From PSRF01 sp035457105 (GTDB taxonomy: Bacteria; Acidobacteriota; Blastocatellia; Pyrinomonadales; Pyrinomonadaceae), in the NCBI GenBank assembly GCA_035457105.1, contig DATIBX010000427.1, forward strand, positions 1-13,172: a stretch of DNA of 13,172 nucleotides. Direction: 5' to 3'. Positions 1-5,513 of the stretch are shown piece by piece (position 1 is the stretch's first letter; every line of letters begins with the position of its first letter). Under the pieces are notes generated by a model. It was given only the letters and a program-made list of their open reading frames with translations. It made no database searches and had not been told where the DNA came from. Made by a program: the position numbers and the translations under genes.

Positions 1-1688
1 ATCGTGAACTAACCGTCTATCGCACGCTTTATTACGTCGCCAGGTTGCGACTTTCGCGCGATATCTCGGTTACCGAGATCAACCAGATCGTCAACGAGGT
101 GATGGATGTTACTGGATTGTCAGAACGACGAGACGTTACGATCGCTCAGCTTTCGGGCGGGCAGCGCAAACGCGTGTCAATTGCAGTCGAGTTGATTACC
201 AAACCTTCGGTCATTTTTCTTGACGAGCCAACATCAGGTCTCGATCCAGCGACTGAAGAAAAGGTGATGAAACTGTTTCGCCAGATTGCTGAATCCGGGC
301 GCACGGTCATCCTCACAACTCACGCAATGGAAAACGTGAGGTTGTTTGACAAGATCGTTTTGTTGATGCGAGGGAAACTTGTTTTCTATGGAACTCCTGA
401 GGAAGCTCTCGCCCACGTCGGCGCCTCGAGTTTTAAAGAACTGTACGACAAACTTGAAGCACCGATTTTTGCACGACTAAAACAGTCAAACGGAAATCTC
501 TCACGCGAACAGATTTCGGAAGAGGTGGCTGACGAGTGGAAACGACGCTTCACCACCACCGAGCAGTACCGTCTCAACATCGCAAATCCTTTAACTGAAG
601 TCTCCAGCAAACCTCGTCAAGCGGCACCGGCCAAACGCAGAACAACTCTCGGTGATTCAGTGCGACAGTGGGCCACCCTTTCCCGCCGTTACATGGGAGT
701 TTTGACGCGGGACAAGTTCAATCTACTAATCCTTTTTGGACAAGCTCCGATCATCGCTTTCTTAACCTATATAGTTGTCGGAGCAAACGCACCACGCGAC
801 TTCGCCTTCTTCGTACTCGCCCTGGTAGCCCTTTGGTTTGGCACCTCGTTGGCTGCGCGCGAGATCATTCGTGAACGGGCGGTCTATAACCGCGAACGAA
901 TGGTGAATCTCAGGCTGCTTCCCTACGTCGGCTCGAAAGTTTTCGTCCTGACTCTAATCGTTAGTCTTCAATGTCTGATTCTCTTCGCGACCTTGAAGCT
1001 ACTGGACGTCACCAGTCTGATGAGTTTGCCCGGCAGGTTTGGTGGAATACCACAGTTAATCATCATGATTCTCACCGGCATGGTGGGTATCGGGCTTGGA
1101 CTGTTTGTGTCGGCAGTAGTCAAGACTTCTGAAATGGCGACCAGTTTGGTTCCGCTCATCCTGATACCACAGATTCTTTTTTGCGGATTAGTTGGCGTAC
1201 CGGTTGGAATGGGTCGAGTAATCGGGGTCGTAATGCCGGCCACCTGGTCGTTCGACGAAATGAAAAGATTGTCCGGCCTCGATGTGTTGCGCGGTAAAGA
1301 TGAAAAGGCCCAACCCTCGGTCAATAACGATGGCCGCGGACTCTACAAGAACATTGAGAAAGAGAACGATCAAAACATTGCAGACGCCCAAACAAAAATC
1401 CGTAACTACAAAAGCGACGCCGAACAGAGTCTGAAAGATTTTGAAAAGGATATGGACCAATATCAGAAAGATCTGATGTCGCGTGTGTCCGCTACAAAAC
1501 CCGCCACACCGACCCTTGGTGAGGTTCCCACGATTCAAAAAGCGTCTCAGGTTCCCGAGGATCTGAGCATGTTTGTCGATTTCCTACATCCCTGGGGAAG
1601 CCATCTGATCGACTCGATGGCCCTCCTAACTATGTTGTTCGTCTTACTTTGTGCGACGGGCATCGCTTTACGCATGCAAGACATTTAG
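1..1688 (+). CDS. ABCG-like ABC transporter, fused ATPase and permease (5' partial)
   Basis: Inner-membrane ABC transporter half-molecule with the ATPase at the N-terminus and the permease at the C-terminus, as in the ABCG/White family; substrate unknown. The frame is open to the left edge, where codons from base 3 read RELTVYRTLYYVARLRL, typical of the region after the Q-loop, so the Walker A part and true start lie outside the window. Visible are the signature LSGGQRKR (base 150 onward), Walker B VIFLDEP with catalytic Glu (210-230) and the H-loop His (321-323). The second half has about six hydrophobic segments of ABC2-membrane type. Between the last two lies a long hydrophilic loop of roughly 130 residues, including a Lys/Glu/Asp-rich stretch of coiled-coil character (about bases 1350-1490). 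It ends in a short tail after the last membrane segment. The next gene starts 70 bases downstream, possibly co-transcribed. Family certain, substrate not. Confidence 0.9.
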   Translation, partial: RELTVYRTLYYVARLRLSRDISVTEINQIVNEVMDVTGLSERRDVTIAQLSGGQRKRVSIAVELITKPSVIFLDEPTSGLDPATEEKVMKLFRQIAESGRTVILTTHAMENVRLFDKIVLLMRGKLVFYGTPEEALAHVGASSFKELYDKLEAPIFARLKQSNGNLSREQISEEVADEWKRRFTTTEQYRLNIANPLTEVSSKPRQAAPAKRRTTLGDSVRQWATLSRRYMGVLTRDKFNLLILFGQAPIIAFLTYIVVGANAPRDFAFFVLALVALWFGTSLAAREIIRERAVYNRERMVNLRLLPYVGSKVFVLTLIVSLQCLILFATLKLLDVTSLMSLPGRFGGIPQLIIMILTGMVGIGLGLFVSAVVKTSEMATSLVPLILIPQILFCGLVGVPVGMGRVIGVVMPATWSFDEMKRLSGLDVLRGKDEKAQPSVNNDGRGLYKNIEKENDQNIADAQTKIRNYKSDAEQSLKDFEKDMDQYQKDLMSRVSATKPATPTLGEVPTIQKASQVPEDLSMFVDFLHPWGSHLIDSMALLTMLFVLLCATGIALRMQDI

Positions 1689-1758
1689 CAGGTGAACATG
1701 CTTCGACACTCTCGCGCTCATAATTAAGTCTTAAGGTTGAAAACTTTTGGAGGCCACA

Positions 1759-2544
1759 ATGAAATCAAGTCCCTTGCTCAGAAAGTTTTTGTTCTCTTGT
1801 TTAAGCGTTACGTCAGTAGTTGTCCTGGCGTTGACGGGTGGAACTATTAAAAATTCGGCCGCGGATTTTACCGGACGCGAAATTCTCAGCGTTTCGAGAA
1901 TTGCCCACGGCGGCGCCGATTACTCTGGCTTGCAGAACGTAACGGTTAACGCCGGTGGATTTGTTAATGCCGCTGCTTTTGGCGCCGTGGGAGCAAACCC
2001 GCTTGGTGCCGCAGCCGAAGTGAAATTAAAAATTACTGATTACCAGGATAAGAACATGCGTCGCCGGTTGGACATCGCGCCGACTGCGACTCTACCTGGA
2101 CCAACCTATCTCGTGTTCACGGGATCGACGGGTGGCGGCATGATCTTCGGCAATGAATTCAGAGTGAGCGAGGCTGCTGCTTCGCGTCATTGGGGAATGA
2201 TGGGATTTGATACTTTGAACCGGGCGATCGATGGCCAACTCGTTACCGCTCGTCAAAAGGATGAGGGCAATGACTACGTTGTCGAAGTCAAATTCAATCC
2301 TCAGGATACAGTGAGATACTGGATCAACATGCAGACTTTCCTGATTGATAAGATCACCACGCGCTACAACAGTCAGGTATTAATCGAGGAAACTCGGAGC
2401 GATTACCGCAAAGCTGACTGCATGATGCTGCCGTTTCATGTGGTTACGAGATTGCAGGGTCAACGTTTCGCGGACCTTCAGATCGATAACTATGATTTGA
2501 AAACTCGAGTTCCGGAAGCTCGCTTCACCATCACCGCTCAATAG
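1759..2544 (+). CDS. secreted protein, possibly LolA/LolB-like fold
   Basis: Predicted exported protein of 261 residues. ATG 1759 is chosen because a strong Shine-Dalgarno GGAGG sits at 1749-1753, five bases upstream; the in-frame TTG at 1747 would overlap that site. The N-terminus has a basic patch (LLRK) and a hydrophobic stretch (about residues 10-26) followed by small residues, consistent with a type I signal peptide. An early FLFSC is too close to the N-terminus for a convincing lipobox. The C-terminal half contains VRYWINMQTFLIDKITTRY and later DYRKADCMMLPF. This pattern of a fixed residue type followed by a 'learned' slope and 'DYRK..d...LPF' is seen in outer-membrane lipoprotein-sorting-like proteins of the LolA/LolB superfamily. 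I do not recognise an orthologue. It follows the ABC transporter on the same strand and may be a periplasmic partner, but that is inference. Confidence 0.75.
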   Translation: MKSSPLLRKFLFSCLSVTSVVVLALTGGTIKNSAADFTGREILSVSRIAHGGADYSGLQNVTVNAGGFVNAAAFGAVGANPLGAAAEVKLKITDYQDKNMRRRLDIAPTATLPGPTYLVFTGSTGGGMIFGNEFRVSEAAASRHWGMMGFDTLNRAIDGQLVTARQKDEGNDYVVEVKFNPQDTVRYWINMQTFLIDKITTRYNSQVLIEETRSDYRKADCMMLPFHVVTRLQGQRFADLQIDNYDLKTRVPEARFTITAQ

Positions 2545-2583
2545 CGTTTCATTGCCTTAGGTTACACCGAAGGTGTTGGTCAA

Positions 2584-2623
2584 TTTCAGCCCAGGGTTGA
2601 GCTTTGGCAACCCCGGGCTGAAA
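2584..2623. repeat. 16-bp imperfect hairpin, possible bidirectional terminator
   Basis: The left arm 2584-2599 (TTTCAGCCCAGGGTTG) pairs with 2608-2623 with one mismatch around an 8-base loop. It lies 40 bases beyond the stop of the secreted-protein gene. The right arm is followed by A-rich rather than T-rich sequence on the plus strand, while the minus strand reads into AAATTG. A role as terminator is therefore possible but not proven; a REP-like element is equally likely. Confidence 0.6.
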
Positions 2624-2638
2624 ACAAGTTAATAGGTT

Positions 2639-2668
2639 GTGTCGCAACCCTGAAGGTGTTTGCGACAC
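2639..2668. repeat. perfect 9-bp hairpin
   Basis: GTGTCGCAA (2639-2647) is the exact reverse complement of TTGCGACAC (2660-2668), with a 12-base loop. It directly follows the 16-bp hairpin and looks like part of the same composite repeat. Confidence 0.6.
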
Positions 2669-2717
2669 GCCACCAAATGGCTTTAGAGACTCTGTGAAAA
2701 CTCGGCGAGATAAAATG

Positions 2718-2823
2718 ATCATCCACAGATTACGCCGATCACACAGATTCCTGCTTGGAAAAAGGCACGGCATTAAGCTGTTCTATTAAAGAATCTGTGT
2801 GATCGGCGTAATCTGTGGATGAT
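2718..2823. repeat. perfect 33-bp inverted repeat, 40-base spacer
   Basis: The arm 2718-2750 is an exact reverse complement of 2791-2823, ending at a G/T mismatch on the outer side and a C/A mismatch on the inner side. Each arm contains the words CACAGATTACGCCGATC and ACACAGATT. From memory, related 'CACAGATTACACAGATT' words recur between genes in many environmental bacteria; this is not verified here. The 40-base spacer has no coding potential. No transposase is present, so this is a non-autonomous element or a long cruciform-forming palindrome. Confidence 0.85.
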
Positions 2824-2835
2824 TCTTGCGGCTGA

Positions 2836-2867
2836 AGCCGGTGGTGGCGCGCGTGAGACCACTGGCT
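2836..2867. repeat. 10-bp hairpin next to the 33-bp inverted repeat
   Basis: AGCCGGTGGT (2836-2845) pairs with ACCACTGGCT (2858-2867) with a single G-T wobble and a 12-base loop. A shorter CGGCT-GA-AGCCG palindrome (2829-2840) overlaps its left arm, so two alternative folds exist. Confidence 0.5.
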
Positions 2868-2936
2868 AGATACAATTGAGACACCACGCGACTAAAAAAT
2901 CGATACTGTTCAATCTCCATCTTGGCGCGACAAGCG

Positions 2937-3902
2937 CTACCTAAAAACTAATTCCTTAGCATTGACTTGGCGGCCGTTATCAGTATCCATCTCACGATCT
3001 AGTTCATGAGTCTGAACATGGGCCGGCTTCAATGGACGTGTGACCAACACTGGACAGGACGCCTGGCGCAATACTCTATCGACGTTCGACCCGAATAGAG
3101 TCTTCATTCCAAATCCCGCGCCATGCGCGCCAAGGCAAATCAGATCGATCTTATTCTTTTCCGCGTAGTTCAGGATTTCGCGATATGGCGGTCCTTCAGA
3201 AACTACATGTTTCACTCGACACCACAAATGTGCCTCGGCAGGCACGGCCCTTTGTAGTCGTTGGGCAGCTTTGTGGTAAGCATTCTCGGTCCCGATTGGG
3301 TACCACGAAAGTTCAGTCTCGTTAATCGTCGATGGTGGCAATACGTTTAGTAAATGAAGTTCCGCCTGATGCTCTTGCGCAATCGACAGCGCATACTTCA
3401 GAGCCAATTCTGAGTAATCCGAGAAGTCATACGCTACTAAAATCCGCTTCATCTCAACCGGTTCAGTCTCATTCTCCCACTCTCGATCATCATTGTGCAT
3501 CACCAGCACTGGACAAGGAGCCGTTCGCGAAACTGATTCAGCGGTTGAGCCGAGTAAGGCCGCGCGATAGGGACGGCGCCGTGAACGCATCACAATCAAG
3601 TCGACTCCATAGATGGCAGCCGCGCGAACAATAGCTTCGCCCGCGTCGTCGCAAGTAGTCACCAGACTCTTCCATTCGAGCCCCGCTAGGTCTGCTGAGC
3701 CACAGTACCTCGCGAGCGCCTCCCGCAAGATTTCGGCCTCGGCATCATGCTCATTCGAGACCCCTTGGATGCTTTTATTCGTATCACAATGGAGCAGCAG
3801 TAACTCAGCTCCATATGCGCGGCATATTGAAACCGCATAACGAAGTGCTTCGTCAGAGGCACTCGAAAGGTCAGTGGGACAGAGAACGCATTCAATCTTC
3901 AT
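2937..3902 (-). CDS. tandem universal stress protein (two Usp domains)
   Basis: Cytoplasmic universal stress protein of 321 residues with two fused Usp domains, residues 1-136 and 151-289. Usp proteins bind ATP or other nucleotides and support survival under starvation or low oxygen. Domain 2 has the full ATP-binding signature G258-x2-G261-x9-G271-S272. In domain 1 the same place reads RSRRRPYRAALLGST: the first two glycines are lost and only the last G-S/T remains, so only the C-terminal domain is expected to bind ATP canonically. The start at 3902 is preferred because the Usp fold begins there (MKIECVLCPTDLS) and a sigma-54-like site lies just upstream at 3945-3959. An in-frame ATG at 4001 would add 33 non-Usp residues and place that promoter inside the gene. 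No good Shine-Dalgarno precedes 3902; a GGAGG is 23 bases away. It is the last gene of the leftward stress cluster. Confidence 0.9.
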   Translation of the reverse strand: MKIECVLCPTDLSSASDEALRYAVSICRAYGAELLLLHCDTNKSIQGVSNEHDAEAEILREALARYCGSADLAGLEWKSLVTTCDDAGEAIVRAAAIYGVDLIVMRSRRRPYRAALLGSTAESVSRTAPCPVLVMHNDDREWENETEPVEMKRILVAYDFSDYSELALKYALSIAQEHQAELHLLNVLPPSTINETELSWYPIGTENAYHKAAQRLQRAVPAEAHLWCRVKHVVSEGPPYREILNYAEKNKIDLICLGAHGAGFGMKTLFGSNVDRVLRQASCPVLVTRPLKPAHVQTHELDREMDTDNGRQVNAKELVFR

Positions 3903-3944
3903 TTGTGTGTCAAGGATTACCCTAGCCTCCGCTAAAGAGACAGA

Positions 3945-3959
3945 GCAACGAGCGTGCCG
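3945..3959 (-). promoter_or_regulatory. sigma-54-type promoter of the Usp gene
   Basis: On the minus strand 3959-3945 reads CGGCAC-GCTCG-TTGC followed by T. The sigma-54 consensus is TGGCAC-G-N4-TTGC-W, so every conserved position matches except C for T at the first base, and the invariant GG/GC pair is correctly spaced. Start of transcription would be near 3933, giving a leader of about 31 bases before ATG 3902. The gap to the upstream DksA-like gene (155 bases) leaves room for it. Confidence 0.55.
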
Positions 3960-4057
3960 CTCCGTTTTTGTGTGAGATATGCGGGTAGCGCCGTTTACCA
4001 TGCGAGGTTTCCCGCACCGTGTATGAGAGTTTGCTCACGCCACTCACCGCAAAGCTT

Positions 4058-4381
4058 TCAATGATAAGCAACAGTTTCGCAGTCATCGCATTTTGCAATC
4101 GCCGGATCGGCTTGCAGTCGCGCGTCACCGATTTGCCGTCCACAACTTTCGCAATGCCCATAGGATCCGGCGATCAATCTATCCATGGCATCGTCCAGCA
4201 ATCGCAATCGTGCTTCGAGGTATCTGCTCAAGGATTGATTCTCAACTCGCAATTTGGCATTGCCTGCGTTTCTCACTGAATTCCGAACCAGTTCTTCACA
4301 GACTTCCTCTCGCTCCGAATGGATTTGGTTCCACTCGGTATTCCAGGTAAAAGCGGCGTTCCCCCACGTTTGTGCGCTCAT
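4058..4381 (-). CDS. DksA/TraR-family C4 zinc-finger protein
   Basis: Small predicted transcription modulator of 107 residues. DksA/TraR proteins insert into the secondary channel of RNA polymerase and change promoter output, often with ppGpp. The C-terminus shows the family zinc finger YGHCESCGRQIGDARLQADP..AKCDDC, with Cys77, Cys80, Cys98 and Cys101. Residues about 20-70 are charged and helix-prone, fitting a short coiled-coil arm. The protein is shorter than classical DksA (about 150 residues) and longer than TraR (about 73). I do not see the DxxDxA tip of classical DksA, so ppGpp-dependent activity should not be assumed. The Shine-Dalgarno is GGAAGGA, about six bases before the ATG at 4381. 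It lies 28 bases downstream of the DUF5335-like gene on the same strand and is probably co-transcribed with it. Confidence 0.88.
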   Translation of the reverse strand: MSAQTWGNAAFTWNTEWNQIHSEREEVCEELVRNSVRNAGNAKLRVENQSLSRYLEARLRLLDDAMDRLIAGSYGHCESCGRQIGDARLQADPAIAKCDDCETVAYH

Positions 4382-4409
4382 AATGATCCTTCCTTAAACT
4401 ACGATGATT

Positions 4410-4781
4410 CTACGCATGCGCATGTGCGGCCATCTTTGACCGATGTCGAAACACCAGGAGACTGGCCGTACCACCTTTGTCGATAAACTCAACAGATTCC
4501 TCACGCCCATCCAGCCCTAATTGAATCGTGAGTGATTTCAAACCGTTAATCGTGTGCGTCAGATGGCGACTACCAAGATGATCGTCTCCAAGTGAGATCT
4601 GCAAGCATGGCGCATCAGTTCCCTTCTCTTCGAGACTCACGCCAAGCAAGGGAAGATCTCGACTCTCACTGTACGGTCGATTGGAATTCAGAATCTGTAA
4701 CCAGGTTGGACGCAACTTGTTTCGCTCATTAAATTCTGCGAAATACTTGGACCACTTCTTTCTGTTTGGAATTATAGTCAT
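4410..4781 (-). CDS. DUF5335-like protein of unknown function
   Basis: Small soluble protein of 123 residues with no signal peptide or membrane segment. The start 'IPNRKKWSKYFAEFNERN', the middle 'DLPLLGVSLEE' and the C-terminal 'HLTHTINGLKSLTI...LLVFR' resemble from memory the DUF5335 family, small proteins found near stress genes; no biochemical role is known to me. The start at 4781 is well supported by a GAGGTGG ribosome-binding site in the 9-base gap to the upstream PPOX gene, indicating an operon. The C-terminal tail is rich in Ala and His (AAHAHA). The neighbours (flavin split-barrel, DksA-like and Usp proteins) suggest a stress-related job, which is inference only. Confidence 0.7.
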   Translation of the reverse strand: MTIIPNRKKWSKYFAEFNERNKLRPTWLQILNSNRPYSESRDLPLLGVSLEEKGTDAPCLQISLGDDHLGSRHLTHTINGLKSLTIQLGLDGREESVEFIDKGGTASLLVFRHRSKMAAHAHA

Positions 4782-4790
4782 GGACCACCT

Positions 4791-5213
4791 CTAACTTTCC
4801 TGGACTCCGGTTACCCGCTCGACCACAATCTTAAAAACAATGCTGTCTGGCGCTGCGCCGTCTTGCACAATCATGGTTTCCACCGGAGTCATCTGTGGAA
4901 AGACAGTTAGTAATTTACTGATGACGACACGACGGCGTTGTGGGATTCGGATCTCTTCAAACCTGCCGAATACGATGGCGCTGCTCCAATGAAGGTCATC
5001 CTGGATGTGGTCAACCTGGAGACAAACACGTGGCTCAGCTCTCATCGCGTTAATTTTTTTGCCGGGGAGAGCATGACTGTAGATCTCTCCATCATCGAGC
5101 AAATAGTTGATTGGCACGACATAGGGTCCTTCTTGGTCGACGCAACCAAGCCTACCGACCTTGCCGGCTTTGATCAGTTCGATTGCTTCCGCCTCATTAA
5201 GAATTTTCGTCAT
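4791..5213 (-). CDS. pyridoxamine 5'-phosphate oxidase-family (NimA-like) FMN-binding protein
   Basis: Predicted cytoplasmic flavin-binding split-barrel protein of 140 residues, of the PPOX class that includes nitroimidazole-resistance-like proteins. The opening (ILNEAEAIELIKAGKVGRLGCVD) and the core (YVVPINYLLDDGEIYSHALPGKK, residues about 30-52, then MRAEPRVCLQVD) are typical: the VPINY and GKK segments line the FMN phosphate site in relatives. Such proteins reduce or bind flavin and other cofactors; the actual substrate is unknown and drug resistance should not be inferred. The start at 5213 is chosen because GAGAGAGGTG precedes it at proper spacing and homology begins there. An ATG at 5312 would add 33 unrelated residues and bury the sigma-54-like promoter. 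It is the first gene of the leftward stress cluster. Confidence 0.85.
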   Translation of the reverse strand: MTKILNEAEAIELIKAGKVGRLGCVDQEGPYVVPINYLLDDGEIYSHALPGKKINAMRAEPRVCLQVDHIQDDLHWSSAIVFGRFEEIRIPQRRRVVISKLLTVFPQMTPVETMIVQDGAAPDSIVFKIVVERVTGVQES

Positions 5214-5241
5214 GACACCTCTCTCCCGGGAAGTTGATAGC

Positions 5242-5256
5242 GCAACGAATGTGCCA
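5242..5256 (-). promoter_or_regulatory. sigma-54-type promoter of the stress cluster
   Basis: On the minus strand 5256-5242 reads TGGCAC-ATTCG-TTGC, a perfect match to all ten core bases of the -24/-12 consensus (TGGCAC-N5-TTGC). Transcription would start near 5230, 17 bases before the ATG at 5213 and just upstream of its ribosome-binding site. Such promoters need a bacterial enhancer-binding protein, for which no gene is present here, and I could not identify an upstream activator site with confidence. Confidence 0.7.
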
Positions 5257-5396
5257 GATGTTTTGCTGGGGAAATCAGGTATTTTCAAGGGTTTAGGTGA
5301 GGATTTTTGCACGATGGTTGGGAAGTATTCGCAGGGTGAACCGTTTCCGATCTCGCGAAATAAGGCTGAAATTTCTCCAACTCACAAAACTTTTTC

Positions 5397-5426
5397 TTGA
5401 CTCTGAAATCGATTGCGTGCTATTAG
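5397..5426 (+). promoter_or_regulatory. sigma-70-like promoter of the ROK regulator gene
   Basis: TTGACT (5397-5402) and TATTAG (5421-5426) are separated by 18 bases, close to the TTGACA/TATAAT consensus. Transcription would start near 5433, giving a leader of roughly 80 bases to the ATG at 5514. The -10 overlaps the inverted repeat at 5423-5443. Confidence 0.5.
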
Positions 5427-5443
5427 TTCGCGCCACGAACAAA
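5423..5443. promoter_or_regulatory. candidate ROK/XylR operator overlapping the -10
   Basis: TTAGTTCG, a 5-base spacer (CGCCA) and CGAACAAA form an inverted repeat with 7 of 8 positions paired. XylR boxes described in Firmicutes have TTAGTTTG...CAAACTAA half-sites, so the half-sites match that family well. It covers the -10 and the expected transcription start of the ROK gene, the right place for autorepression. Binding by the neighbouring regulator is inferred. Confidence 0.5.
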
Positions 5444-5513
5444 ATCTTATTTTAGAGTCTAACCCTTCCCGCTCTCGCGGCAATAAAAGTTCCAGGCGCA
5501 GATAGGTCTGCAG

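Larger units (their letters stand above)
2545..2936. repeat. gene-free interval built from several hairpin repeats
   Basis: This 392-base gap lies between two convergent genes and shows no credible coding frame. It carries at least five inverted repeats in a row: a small ACACC-gaa-GGTGT stem (2564-2576), a 16-bp stem around a CAGCCC/GGGCTG core (2584-2623), a 9-bp stem GTGTCGCAA/TTGCGACAC (2639-2668), a perfect 33-bp inverted repeat (2718-2823) and a 10-bp stem (2836-2867). The 9-mer GAAGGTGTT occurs twice (2569-2577 and 2652-2660). The arrangement resembles a cluster of REP-like mobile palindromes in a convergent intergenic region. Some stems may also end transcription from both flanking genes. 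Confidence 0.75.
5214..5513. other. divergent intergenic region between stress cluster and ROK gene
   Basis: This 300-base gap separates two divergent units and holds no coding frame of its own. Its left end carries the sigma-54-like promoter for the minus strand. Its right third carries a sigma-70-like promoter, an operator-like inverted repeat and a perfect 11-bp palindrome, TTAGA-G-TCTAA (5452-5462), in the leader of the ROK gene. The middle (about 5260-5390) has only a GAAATTTC palindrome (5368-5375) and nothing else I recognise; it is the expected zone for an enhancer-binding-protein site. Confidence 0.6.

Noticed and set aside
1724..1734. TTAAG-T-CTTAA palindrome as terminator of the ABC gene
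   Set aside because: AT-rich, only five pairs, no T-run; likely chance.
1747..1758. TTG start of the secreted protein
   Set aside because: It overlaps the GGAGG ribosome-binding site of ATG 1759.
2564..2867. CRISPR array in the hairpin-rich gap
   Set aside because: The repeats differ from one another, spacing is irregular, and no cas gene is present.
3903..4001. N-terminal extension of the Usp protein from ATG 4001
   Set aside because: The 33 extra residues are not Usp-like, and the sigma-54-like site lies inside them; start at 3902 preferred.
4418..4432. A third sigma-54 site before the DksA-like gene (minus strand)
   Set aside because: Only the GG-N10-GC spacing fits; the other consensus bases do not, and it lies inside the end of the upstream gene.
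5214..5312. Longer PPOX protein from ATG 5312
   Set aside because: The added residues do not resemble the family, overlap the promoter, and ATG 5213 has a good ribosome-binding site.
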